Source: Shewanella fidelis ATCC BAA-318 (GTDB lineage Bacteria; Pseudomonadota; Gammaproteobacteria; Enterobacterales; Shewanellaceae). From it: 64,000 nucleotides of DNA. Under the pieces are notes generated by a model. That model worked only from the letters and a program-made list of their open reading frames with translations. It was not told the DNA's origin and did no database searches. Each line of letters starts with the position of its first letter. The first letter of the stretch is position 1. The stretch spans positions 1 to 64,000 of the forward strand of contig NZ_KI912458.1 of NCBI RefSeq assembly GCF_000518605.1, in the 5' to 3' direction. Positions 1-7,662 of this stretch are shown here, one piece after another. The translations under genes and the position numbers were made by a program.

Positions 1-80
1 GATGATGAACAATGAAACTTAGTGTTAAGCAAGAAACCTCAGCTTTAAAACCTTGTAGCCTGCTTAACGAGAATCGGTTC
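1..80 (-). ncRNA. Putative sigma-E-type small RNA, copy 1 (truncated by window edge)
   Basis: Minus-strand transcript predicted to start near 80, a few bases after a TCTGA element, and to run off the left edge. Its first bases (ATATGAACCGATT) match those of the copy starting near 452, and it contains GTTCATCATC, the motif shared by all three units. The 3' end and terminator lie outside the window. No open reading frame of note is present. The call rests on similarity to the two complete copies. Confidence 0.5.
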
Positions 81-86
81 ATATAA

Positions 87-113
87 TCAGAGTCGGTAAA
101 TGCAGATTAGTTC
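87..113 (-). promoter_or_regulatory. Sigma-E-like promoter of sRNA copy 1
   Basis: On the minus strand GAACTA (108-113) is followed by a 16-base spacer and TCTGA (87-91). This matches the RpoE pattern (GAACTT, about 16 bases, TCTGA/TCTAA) and has the same spacing as the two neighbouring promoters. Transcription start would be around 79-81. Confidence 0.5.
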
Positions 114-257
114 CATTGAGCTTAACGTTATTTTTCAAATCGAGTTAATTGATACCTAGGTTTTTTGTTTAAGTTTTTGAAAATAAAACTTGTTTCATCC
201 TTAAGCCCACTATTTATACTCATTGGTGTTACTTTGATTAAAAGCTAAGATTTGGCG

Positions 258-286
258 AAAAAAAAAGCAACCTAATTAGGTTGCTT
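258..286 (-). terminator. Intrinsic terminator of sRNA copy 2
   Basis: Perfect stem AAGCAACCTAATTAGGTTGCTT (265-286) read on the minus strand, followed by an unbroken U tract (A run 258-266 on the plus strand). Confidence 0.75.
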
Positions 287-452
287 GGATAATTTGGCTT
301 TGATAATGCTCTATGCGCTAGCTAAAGCGTTATCTACCGCGGCTGACCCAAAGTGGGAATAGCCAAGGAGAATGATGATGAACAAAGAAACTAACATTAA
401 GCCAATTAGTTAACCTCATAGGTTTAATCCACTTAACGATATTAATCGGTTC
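258..452 (-). ncRNA. Putative sigma-E-type small RNA, copy 2 (about 195 nt)
   Basis: Minus-strand RNA bounded by a sigma-E-like promoter (459-485) and a strong intrinsic terminator (258-286). Its 5' end resembles that of copy 1. In the middle it carries GTTCATCATCATTCTCC, which could pair with the Shine-Dalgarno/start region of mRNAs reading GGAGAATGATGATGAAC. A second possible hairpin with GATAA/TTATC flanks lies around 301-334. No matching known sRNA was recalled. By analogy with MicA, RybB and VrrA, a role in repressing outer-membrane protein mRNAs is inferred, not shown. Confidence 0.6.
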
Positions 453-458
453 ATATAG

Positions 459-485
459 TCAGAGTGCCTGCATTGCGATAAGTTC
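459..485 (-). promoter_or_regulatory. Sigma-E-like promoter of sRNA copy 2
   Basis: Minus strand GAACTT (480-485), a 16-base spacer, then TCTGA (459-463). This is close to the enterobacterial RpoE consensus. Start predicted near 450-453. Confidence 0.6.
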
Positions 486-593
486 AAAAAGATTTAAATT
501 ATTTTTGAAATCTCCATTGTTCTACAGGTTTGTAGGAATGAGTGCAGCAGATGATAGGTATCTATTTTTAGTTTGTATAAGGTGTATGCAGGC

Positions 594-620
594 AAAAAAA
601 GGGCAACTCAAAGAGTTGCC
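594..620 (-). terminator. Intrinsic terminator of sRNA copy 3
   Basis: Stem GGCAACTC/GAGTTGCC with a three-base loop (602-620), followed on the minus strand by a U tract (A run 594-600). Confidence 0.75.
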
Positions 621-700
621 GGATTGATCTACTTGAGATCAAGAGGGACTGCGCTAGAAGTCCCAGGGAGAATGATGAACATGAAAAATATCCAATGCTC
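594..700 (-). ncRNA. Putative sigma-E-type small RNA, copy 3 (about 105 nt)
   Basis: Minus-strand RNA between a sigma-E-like promoter (706-733) and an intrinsic terminator (594-620). It contains the shared motif GTTCATCATTCTCC near its 5' end in a stretch predicted to be unpaired. Three hairpins follow: GGGACT/AGTCCC, TTGATCT/AGATCAA and the terminator stem. A 5' seed plus stable stems and a U tail is the usual design of Hfq-dependent sRNAs. Outside the motif it differs from copies 1 and 2, so it is a relative rather than a recent duplicate. Confidence 0.6.
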
Positions 701-705
701 ACAAG

Positions 706-733
706 TTTAGAGAGCGCTAATTCGATAAAGTTC
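706..733 (-). promoter_or_regulatory. Sigma-E-like promoter of sRNA copy 3
   Basis: Minus strand GAACTT (728-733), a 16-base spacer, then TCTAAA (706-711). Same geometry as the other two units in the array. Confidence 0.6.
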
Positions 734-797
734 AAAAAATGTTTGAGATATTTTTCTTTTTATTAGGGCTTGCTTTAAGCGCCTGAACTTTAAGTGG

Positions 798-1280
798 TTA
801 TAGCAGCTTCAAGATATCAGCTTCTATGGCCATGGGTTTAGTTGTTGGCGCAAATCTTGTTACGGCTTGGCCCTGACGGTTAACCAGAAACTTAGTAAAG
901 TTCCACTTTACTTTTTCTGAACCAAGCAATCCTTTAGCTGATGTTTTTAGATAACGATAAAGTGGTAAAGTGTTAGGCCCGTTGACTTCAACTTTTTCAA
1001 ATAATGGAAAGCTGACGCCAAAATTTAACTCGCAAAATTGACTAATTGTCTCGCTGTCTCCCTGTTCTTGTGCGCCAAACTGATTGCACGGGAACCCCAA
1101 AATCACTAGCCCCTGAGCTTGGTATTTTTGATAAAGTTGTTCTAACTCTTTGTACTGAGGGGTGAAGCCGCACTTGCTTGCAGTATTAACAATTAACACG
1201 ACACGGTCTTTATATTCAGCAAGTGGAACAGTTTGACCTTGAATATTGGTGACTGAAAAATCATATATTGAAGCTGTCAT
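798..1280 (-). CDS. Glutathione peroxidase family thiol peroxidase (Cys type)
   Basis: Cytoplasmic peroxidase reducing H2O2 and organic hydroperoxides, related to E. coli BtuE. The peroxidatic cysteine sits in NTASKCGFTP (Cys37, in place of selenocysteine). The catalytic partners are visible as Gln67 in GFPCNQFG and Trp126-Asn127 in VKWNFTKF. Further cysteines at 65 and 83 (QFCELNFG) fit a thioredoxin-dependent mechanism with a resolving Cys, as in many non-animal GPx proteins. The 160-aa length is typical. A strong AGGAGG ribosome site precedes the ATG. It lies just upstream of the sRNA array, on the same strand. Whether thioredoxin or glutathione is the reductant is inferred from family knowledge only. 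Confidence 0.93.
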   Translation of the reverse strand: MTASIYDFSVTNIQGQTVPLAEYKDRVVLIVNTASKCGFTPQYKELEQLYQKYQAQGLVILGFPCNQFGAQEQGDSETISQFCELNFGVSFPLFEKVEVNGPNTLPLYRYLKTSAKGLLGSEKVKWNFTKFLVNRQGQAVTRFAPTTKPMAIEADILKLL

Positions 1281-1641
1281 GGCTTCCTCCTTTATAATGT
1301 TAAGCTACTTTATCGGCATTCTTTAGTTAGATGCAATCTGTTTAGTTTTCTCGATAGAAGTGACCGTATCTCTATAGTAGGTTCGTTTTTGAAGACAGCT
1401 GTTTAAGTCTTACATCTGGCTATAACCTGGTTAATGTAATGAGTATCATAATCACACGAATGGATAACCATACAATTCGCAATAGATGTTGGCTAATAGC
1501 TGTTGCTTTTGAGCTGCGGTAATGTGTATGTGTTGATTTTGTTGGCTTTGGGCTGCTAACTAGACATTGTGGTGAGTTTAAGTAAAAAATTCCGTTTGCT
1601 TTGTGTATGCTTGCGATTATTTTTATTTACTGGGATATACG
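1281..1641. other. Divergent intergenic region
   Basis: Upstream region shared by the peroxidase gene (minus) and the YfaZ-like gene (plus). A loosely Fur-like AT-rich stretch (AATGAGTATCATAATC, around 1438-1453) is present but too weak to call. No RNA gene or repeat was seen. Confidence 0.4.
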
Positions 1642-2181
1642 ATGAAGTCTAAAGCCCTTTCTATTGCGCTAGCACTGGGTTGTTTTTCATATAATGCACA
1701 AGCGACTGATTTTACGTTCGGCTTAAATGATGACATGTTGTCAACTGAGTTGCAGTTTGACATAAACAAAGATGTTAACGCCTCTATAGAGTACATTTAT
1801 GCTGATACTGGCGGGCAGATGTTATCAGGTGCAATGCACATTGCTCATGATGCTGGAATTCATCATTTTGAGCTAGGGGCTAAGTTTTCTCAAGTATGGG
1901 CTAAACGCAGTGCCAATGGTAATTTTGTTGGAATTGGCGGCCGTTATGCCATGCAATTAGGATCAAATATCTCAATACATGGTGAGGGTTATTACTCTCC
2001 ATCAGTATTATCATTTGGCGACATTGATGGCTCTTGGCAACTCGATGGTAAAGTGCAATATGCTTTGAATCCTGCATTAGCCTTATTTGTTGGCTATCGT
2101 AATGTTCGACTGCAGTATGATCACAGCGCTAACTCTACTTTAGATTCTGGCTTTTATTTAGGGGCTAAGGCTTCTTTTTAA
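1642..2181 (+). CDS. YfaZ-like outer membrane beta-barrel protein
   Basis: Small exported beta-barrel protein of 179 aa. The N-terminus MKSKALSIALALGCFSYNAQA is a signal peptide with an AQA-T cleavage site. The mature protein has alternating hydrophobic/polar strands and ends in Phe (KASF), as outer-membrane barrels do. Length and the pattern around GIGGRYAMQ and YYSPSVLSF fit the YfaZ family. The frame is open 39 bases further upstream, but the ATG at 1642 is chosen because GGGAT precedes it and the signal peptide starts there. No partner gene is adjacent. Family assignment is by recall and only moderately certain; that it is an envelope barrel is more secure. Confidence 0.65.
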   Translation: MKSKALSIALALGCFSYNAQATDFTFGLNDDMLSTELQFDINKDVNASIEYIYADTGGQMLSGAMHIAHDAGIHHFELGAKFSQVWAKRSANGNFVGIGGRYAMQLGSNISIHGEGYYSPSVLSFGDIDGSWQLDGKVQYALNPALALFVGYRNVRLQYDHSANSTLDSGFYLGAKASF

Positions 2182-2492
2182 TTGAGATCACTTTAAGTGT
2201 TGTAATGGGGTTGTTTATAAATGGACAACCTCTCTTTTGTTTCCCGCCTCCTATTAAATTTTGAATTTACCTAGCGTGTCAGTATGAGTATCTCTGATAG
2301 ATATATTTGACTGGTATAGGTTGTTATTTATCGTTATTTATCTGATTTAAGATACTGTATAATATAGTTTTATTTTTATTAGCATTAATTTCGTTACTAC
2401 ATATGTTCCGTTAGTATTGATTGATGTTACAATTTTGCGCTTATCGTTAATATTTGGTTGCCAGCGCAAAGTAGAGATAGGTTATGCAGTAG
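2182..2492. other. AT-rich intergenic region with a weak stem-loop
   Basis: An inverted repeat GGTTGT/ACAACC near 2211-2232 followed by a T-rich stretch may terminate the YfaZ-like gene. The rest is AT-rich with nothing recognisable. Confidence 0.35.
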
Positions 2493-4181
2493 ATGCCAAC
2501 AAAAATAATAATGCTAATACTGTTATTGCTCTTGGGGAGCTCGTTTTGCGAGGAAGCTAGGGCTGAGAAGCGGGCCATTACTGAGCATACATTTATATAT
2601 AATGCCGATCCTGCTGAGCAGGCTCCTAAACAGTTTGAAGATGTCGTCCGATGGAGTAGGACTAAAACGGATCTCGGCTCGGTATCACTTTCTGGTGGTG
2701 ACTACTGGATGATATCAGCGGTGAAAGTGAATGCAATTGATCAGCACTGGGTTATCAATGTCAGTAATTCGATCATTGAGTCAGTAGATTACTGGTTAAT
2801 TGGCAACGATAACTCTACCCAATATTTGCATAGTGGTTATTACGCCCCCTATGAGTTTCTCTTTGATTATGGCCGTAGTGTGGAAATGCGTTATGGCGTT
2901 GATTATTGGTTAGTGGCTAAGGTGAGTAGCCGTTATTTCTCTTCACAACCTAAGTTAGCAGTCCAAGATTTTGAAACTCATAAGCGGCAGACCGATATTT
3001 ATGCCTTGATGATTATCTCTTGTTTAGGCGGTCTGTTGTTTATTGCGTTATATAATGGGCTGATTTACGTTTCTATTCGCGATAAGGCATTTTTGTATTA
3101 CGGCTGTTATGTTTTTTGCTATCTTGCTGGTTGGGCACTGACTTTTCATTTACCTGCACATCTATTTGATTTTCATGGTCTGCAGTTACACCATCTGTTT
3201 TTTATCAGCTTACCAATCTTTAATATTCTATTTTATAAACACTTTTTGCAGCTGCCGGAAACATCGCCAAGATTATGGCGACTGAGTCTGCTATTACTGT
3301 GGTTATGTATTTTAGCTCTGCCAACCAGTGTATTTTTGCTATCTCATACCGCTATTATCGCATCGGTTCTCATTATGCTTTGGATCACTTTGGCGATGGT
3401 TTGCGGCAATATTTGCTTGCTGAAAGGCTTTTACCCTGCACGTTACTTTTTACTTGGGTTTAGTTGTTTGCTTTTACCTGCGGTGCTTATTTTACCGGGG
3501 AACTTAGGTCTGACACCGGACTTTTTTGATAATGCAGAGCTGGCAACGCTAATGGGCGGTACTGCTGATGCGTTATTATTATCCTTTGCTTTGGCATACA
3601 AAATACGCCTGTTATCTGAAGAGCGAGAGCGGCACATTGAGACACTCGAAGTCGCCAGAAAAAATGCGCGTACAGATAAACTAACCGGCTTGCCTAATCG
3701 GTTTGCATTTGATGAAGCTATGTATGAGATGCGGCCGCAAAAAGACAATGTTCAGTCGTCAAAGTATCTTGTGATTGTCACTTTAGAGGGACTTGCCCAA
3801 TTGACAAAACGATTAGGTCATAGAGAAGTCGACTCGCTGATTTATGGGGTGTCAGAAGCACTAAAACAACTCACTGTTACTATGCTACCTGAGGTCAAAG
3901 TTGTAGAGCTTTACCGGATTGCAGAGGGCAACTTTGTTATCGTGTGCTCTCCAACTGCTTTAGATAGCGCAAGAGAAAAAGTTGCTGAGATCCAATCAGG
4001 TTATTTAGTTGAGCGCTACAGCGAAGTCAGTATTCATCTCGGCTTTAGTGCTAATCAAGATATTAGCGATCCTAGGCAGTGGCTGCGCTTGGCTGAACAG
4101 GACTTATATAATCGTAAAAGTGAAATACGTAGGGCTTTACACAGCCAAAGCCTGCAGATGCAATCAGACTTAGAGATATAA
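2493..4181 (+). CDS. 7TMR-DISM receptor with degenerate GGDEF domain
   Basis: Inner-membrane signalling protein of 562 aa. Order: signal peptide (1-24), periplasmic 7TMR-DISM extracellular domain (about 40-165), seven hydrophobic helices (about 170-370), a short coiled linker, then a GGDEF-type domain. The GGDEF fold starts normally (TDKLTGLPNRFAFDE), but the active-site signature expected as RxGGDEF reads YRIAEGNFVIV. The Gly-Gly-Asp/Glu-Glu residues for GTP and metal binding are therefore lost, and cyclase activity is unlikely. It may act as a c-di-GMP or GTP sensor or a partner of another protein. Start at 2493 has a poor ribosome site; the Met at codon 7 is an alternative. It is a single gene with no linked regulator. 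Confidence 0.85.
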   Translation: MPTKIIMLILLLLLGSSFCEEARAEKRAITEHTFIYNADPAEQAPKQFEDVVRWSRTKTDLGSVSLSGGDYWMISAVKVNAIDQHWVINVSNSIIESVDYWLIGNDNSTQYLHSGYYAPYEFLFDYGRSVEMRYGVDYWLVAKVSSRYFSSQPKLAVQDFETHKRQTDIYALMIISCLGGLLFIALYNGLIYVSIRDKAFLYYGCYVFCYLAGWALTFHLPAHLFDFHGLQLHHLFFISLPIFNILFYKHFLQLPETSPRLWRLSLLLLWLCILALPTSVFLLSHTAIIASVLIMLWITLAMVCGNICLLKGFYPARYFLLGFSCLLLPAVLILPGNLGLTPDFFDNAELATLMGGTADALLLSFALAYKIRLLSEERERHIETLEVARKNARTDKLTGLPNRFAFDEAMYEMRPQKDNVQSSKYLVIVTLEGLAQLTKRLGHREVDSLIYGVSEALKQLTVTMLPEVKVVELYRIAEGNFVIVCSPTALDSAREKVAEIQSGYLVERYSEVSIHLGFSANQDISDPRQWLRLAEQDLYNRKSEIRRALHSQSLQMQSDLEI

Positions 4182-4245
4182 AGCCGCCAAAACAAGCATG
4201 GTCGATATTGCGATAAGTTATTTACTGCAAATTTAAGCTTATCGC

Positions 4246-4422
4246 TCAGTTAATATATTCATTGTTGTAGTTGTTATATGCGGCTTCTGCGGCGCGTTTA
4301 CTGTGCTGGCGCTGCTTTTGTCGGCGTTGCTTTTGCCGTTCTTGCTTTTGCTCATATTCGTAATCGATACCAAAATCCTCATCCCATTGACTCTGCTGAT
4401 CAAAATTGTGGTTGGTTCTCAT
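4246..4422 (-). CDS. Small charged hypothetical protein (58 aa)
   Basis: Open frame of 58 codons beginning MRTNHNFDQQSQWDEDFG and ending NNYNNEYIN. The middle is a run of Gln, Lys and Arg (residues 24-43), predicted as a basic helix, flanked by acidic and Asn/Tyr-rich ends. No signal peptide or membrane segment. GGA lies about 10 bases before the ATG. It fills most of an otherwise empty gap between two larger genes. Its even composition and lack of internal stops suggest a real small gene, but function is unknown. Confidence 0.55.
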   Translation of the reverse strand: MRTNHNFDQQSQWDEDFGIDYEYEQKQERQKQRRQKQRQHSKRAAEAAYNNYNNEYIN

Positions 4423-4589
4423 AGGTTTTATTCCAGTCTGACTAAGTGGTTAGCGATATTGTGACTTGATGTCGAGTAGCAGTGTAGGAAGCAAACATGA
4501 CAGCCTAATTACAAGCTATTGATGGATCAAAACAGAAATTGTTGAGTTTGCAATAATGGACTAGTGGAGTAGGAAGGAAATTGGTATAA

Positions 4590-4614
4590 GCAGACGATCT
4601 GTTTGATCGTCTGC
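4590..4614 (-). terminator. Stem-loop downstream of the RsmB-like gene
   Basis: Perfect 10-bp inverted repeat GCAGACGATC/GATCGTCTGC with a 5-base loop, just after the end of the minus-strand methyltransferase gene. The U tract is weak, so termination is likely but not certain. Confidence 0.5.
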
Positions 4615-4635
4615 GCTATGTGGCAGAAAAGCGTG

Positions 4636-5982
4636 TTAGCGTTTAAGCATTTTTGCGACAAACATGCCGTCGGTATTAGCCTCTTGGGGCCAGACAGTTA
4701 GCATAGTCACAGCCTCTTGTGTGAATGGGTGCTGTAATGTTTGCAATTCAAACTCAGGGTTTGCAGCTAAAAAGGCGTTAACCACTTGTTCATTTTCGAT
4801 AGGAGATAACGAGCAAGTTGCATAAACCAGTTTGCCTTTGGGTTTAACGGCTTTAGCGCTGCGAGTTAAGATATCGAGTTGTAACTCATGCTTAGCGAGT
4901 ACAACATCTTTATCATCTAACCAGCGCATATCAGGATTACGGCGCCAAGTGCCAGTACAGCTGCAAGGCGCGTCAACTAGCACACCATCAAAATTCTCGG
5001 CTTTTACAGGCAAAGCATCCGATTTCCAAGGGGCAACACTAATGCCTTTAAAACCTGCACGTTTAGCGCGTTTTATGAGTTCCTCAAGCGGCTTACGACG
5101 AATGTCAGATGAGGTTATGCTACCAGTTGAAGCTGGGTTTTTCTTAAGCATAAGTGAGCGTAGTTGTAAGGTTTTGCCACCTGCGCCGCTACAGGTATCC
5201 CACCAATTTTCATCAGCTTGTGGCTGGCATATTTGGCCTATCACCTGAGAGCCCAAATCTTGGATCTCCAGTTCACCTCGTTGATATGCGCCAATGGCAT
5301 TTAAGTTAATGCTCTTCAAGCCAAGACTTAGCGCATCATCAAAAAACTCGCTAGCAATCGCTTCAACATCATCTTTTAACAATGAATTGATCAGCTGTTG
5401 TTGGTTAAGGGTTTGCGCCCGTCCCCAAATTGGTGGTCGAGAGCACATGGCTTCAACAATAGCGAGTTGCTGTGATTGCTCGACGTTGGTAACTTGCCAA
5501 AACCAATCAGGCAACAGTTGAGTTTCAGTTAAACTGGCTTGCTTAAGCTGTTGTTGCAGGTATTGGCACTTGTCTGTCACAGTTGCTAACGTTTGCGCCG
5601 CCGCACTTAAGTTAAATTGCTCCGATTGATTGGCAAACTCGCGCCATGCTTCACTAAACTGACTCCATTTATGGCCTTCTAATTCAGCCACTATTGCTAA
5701 AGAGGCAAACCAGCTTGAGTCTTGTTGTCCACTTGTGTGAACTTGCTTTATCCAGCCCCACCAGCGAAAAAGTGCAAATAGGCTTTCACGGATCACCCGG
5801 CGGTCTTTAGAGCCATGTTTCTTATGGAGCCTAAAATACTCACCGATGATACGATCTGCAGGTAGTTTTTGTTGCATCACGCTCGTAAACAGCTGATGTA
5901 TTGTATTGCTATAGCTTAATGCGCGCTTTTGTGCAGGAGTTTCAGCTTGAAAAGCTTGTTGAGATGATGAAGGTTCTACCAT
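4636..5982 (-). CDS. RsmB/NOP-family RNA m5C methyltransferase
   Basis: SAM-dependent cytosine-5 RNA methyltransferase, probably acting on 16S rRNA. The 448-aa protein has an N-terminal helical RNA-binding part (roughly 1-215) and a C-terminal Rossmann methyltransferase. Visible motifs: SAM loop CSGAGGKTLQL, motif IV DAPCSCTGTWRRNPD (cysteines near 340), and motif VI YATCSLSP with the catalytic Cys near 390. The two-cysteine arrangement defines the RsmB/Nop2/RsmF class. It follows a DUF2461 gene on the same strand with a 129-bp gap. It is not linked to fmt/def/trkA as the classical rsmB often is, so it may be a paralogue with a different target base. Confidence 0.9.
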   Translation of the reverse strand: MVEPSSSQQAFQAETPAQKRALSYSNTIHQLFTSVMQQKLPADRIIGEYFRLHKKHGSKDRRVIRESLFALFRWWGWIKQVHTSGQQDSSWFASLAIVAELEGHKWSQFSEAWREFANQSEQFNLSAAAQTLATVTDKCQYLQQQLKQASLTETQLLPDWFWQVTNVEQSQQLAIVEAMCSRPPIWGRAQTLNQQQLINSLLKDDVEAIASEFFDDALSLGLKSINLNAIGAYQRGELEIQDLGSQVIGQICQPQADENWWDTCSGAGGKTLQLRSLMLKKNPASTGSITSSDIRRKPLEELIKRAKRAGFKGISVAPWKSDALPVKAENFDGVLVDAPCSCTGTWRRNPDMRWLDDKDVVLAKHELQLDILTRSAKAVKPKGKLVYATCSLSPIENEQVVNAFLAANPEFELQTLQHPFTQEAVTMLTVWPQEANTDGMFVAKMLKR

Positions 5983-6111
5983 TACTAATTGCCTGAAGCA
6001 GCCCAGAGGCCAAAAATAAAAACTGGCGCAATTGTAACAGAGATTTGTTAAGAGGGGAGCGCTGGAGGTGATAAAGCGCTATTAGTGATGAATAGCGCTT
6101 AAATAAGCTCA

Positions 6112-6789
6112 TTAGTAGTCTAAATCTAACGCGAAACATAAATAGCGCATTAATTGCTGACAAGCTGCAAACTCTTGTGCACATAGCTCGACAAAGTTAG
6201 CGCTACAGACTTGCTCAATCGTTAATGGTTTTATGGCGATAAAGTCCTTTCGTTTTAACTCCTCGAGCATTGGGTGGGCTTTATCATAGCCTTTTGGTGG
6301 GCGAATAAGTTGACTACCTTGCATCTCAAACCCTTGGGCAGTTAATTCGCGCAGTGCCTTTTTGTAGCTATTGGGGTTCTCATCAATACAACTTCGGATA
6401 GCATTTAACGCTTTGGATTCAGGATGCCAAATTCCTGCTCCGAGAAAGCAACTATCGTTAGCGATATGCAGGTAGAGCCCCGGAGCGTGAACATCCTTAC
6501 CTTGAAAATGTCGAAATTGGATACCGACATTGGTTTTATAAGGGGTTTTATCTTTACTAAAACGGCTATCCCGTTGTGGGCGCATCATGCTGCCACCGAC
6601 TTTTTTAGGTACAGCAGTTAACCGAGGTGATAGGGCTAAAATGTGTGGTTGCATCGCTTCGATAAATTTCAGTGCGGGTGTGCGCACACTGTCTTCATAG
6701 CGAGCTTGATTGGATTTAAACCACTCTCGCTCGTTATTGACTGATAACTCATTTAAAAAATTAAAACTTTGGCGAGTAAATGGGCTCAT
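6112..6789 (-). CDS. DUF2461 domain protein
   Basis: A 225-aa soluble protein of the DUF2461/TIGR02453 family. Family hallmarks visible are FLNELSVNNEREWFKSNQARY at the N-terminus and RPQRDSRFSKDKTPYKTN in the middle, followed by GLYLHI. Function is not established for the family. No signal peptide. It may be co-transcribed with the downstream RsmB-like gene (129-bp gap, same strand). Confidence 0.88.
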   Translation of the reverse strand: MSPFTRQSFNFLNELSVNNEREWFKSNQARYEDSVRTPALKFIEAMQPHILALSPRLTAVPKKVGGSMMRPQRDSRFSKDKTPYKTNVGIQFRHFQGKDVHAPGLYLHIANDSCFLGAGIWHPESKALNAIRSCIDENPNSYKKALRELTAQGFEMQGSQLIRPPKGYDKAHPMLEELKRKDFIAIKPLTIEQVCSANFVELCAQEFAACQQLMRYLCFALDLDY

Positions 6790-6987
6790 AGAGATAACGA
6801 CCTAAATTGGTGGAGCAATGATCAATGTGACTAAATTTTATCTTATACCTTATTAATCAGTGGATGTCTCGCTACTCATTGGGGTGGGAAAACTGTTAAA
6901 GTATGGTCATGTTTTGAGATTTGATTGCGTCATCTAATCATTATACTGATTGGGAGCAAGTACGCAGTTGTCATAGTTGGAGTGGTA

Positions 6988-7440
6988 ATGAAAGTTTGGG
7001 TTGACGCAGATGCATGTCCGAATGTGATTAAAGAGATCTTATTTCGAGTTGCGGATAGAGCTAAGATCGAAGTAACACTGGTGGCTAACCATTTTATGCG
7101 TATTCCACCATCACCTTTTATTAATTTAAAAACGGTGTCCTCTGGCTTTGATGTTGCCGATGATGAGATTGTTAAGCTATTAACCGCTGGTGACCTAGTG
7201 ATCACTGCCGATATTCCGCTAGCCTCAGAGGTGATTGATAAAGGTGGTGTAGCATTAAACCCACGTGGCGAGTTATACACTGAACAAAATATCAAATCGA
7301 TTCTGAATATGCGCGACTTTATGGATACCATGCGCGCAAGCGGTGTACAAATCGGTGGGCCAGCAGCTATTGGTGCGAGCGAGAAGCAAGCTTTTGCTAA
7401 TCAACTTGATAGATATATTACTAAGCATCATAAGCCTTAA
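6988..7440 (+). CDS. yaiI: YaiI/YqxD family protein (DUF188)
   Basis: A 150-aa protein of the UPF0178 family, related to NYN/PIN-like nuclease folds. Conserved stretches [40 protein letters not shown] and [12 protein letters not shown] are clear. Acidic residues in DADACP and ADIP would form the metal site if it is a nuclease, but no activity is established. The frame is open 63 bases further upstream from a TTG. The ATG at 6988 is preferred because the family begins exactly there and GGAG precedes it. Length matches E. coli YaiI (about 152 aa). Confidence 0.93.
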   Translation: MKVWVDADACPNVIKEILFRVADRAKIEVTLVANHFMRIPPSPFINLKTVSSGFDVADDEIVKLLTAGDLVITADIPLASEVIDKGGVALNPRGELYTEQNIKSILNMRDFMDTMRASGVQIGGPAAIGASEKQAFANQLDRYITKHHKP

Positions 7441-7457
7441 GTGGTTAACGAGCCTAA

Positions 7458-7487
7458 ATGCGCATAGGGCTATAACGCTATGCGCAT
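7458..7487 (+). terminator. Stem-loop after yaiI
   Basis: Perfect 10-bp inverted repeat ATGCGCATAG/CTATGCGCAT with a 10-base loop, 18 bases after the stop codon and followed by GTTGCTGTTTTGC. Likely terminator, imperfect U tract. Confidence 0.5.
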
Positions 7488-7662
7488 GTTGCTGTTTTGC
7501 GTTAATAGGATATTAGCTAAGTTATAGCTGTTAACTCACATTGAAGCATTCATCAATAAGTCGGTCTTACATGCATTTTGTTGGTGTCTAAAGTTAACTA
7601 AGATGCTGCTTTTGAAGAATCAAGCATATACAATTCCATTTCTTTTTCGCTAGCGAATCTCA

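Noticed and set aside
366..405. Small frame on the plus strand inside the sRNA unit (MMNKETNIKPIS)
   Set aside because: The start looks like a good ribosome site but it is the complement of the conserved sRNA motif; the other copies give unrelated 6- to 12-residue peptides, so no peptide is conserved.
1436..1454. Fur-like sequence between the peroxidase and YfaZ-like genes
   Set aside because: Only about half the positions match, and there is no palindrome; the two called Fur boxes are far better.
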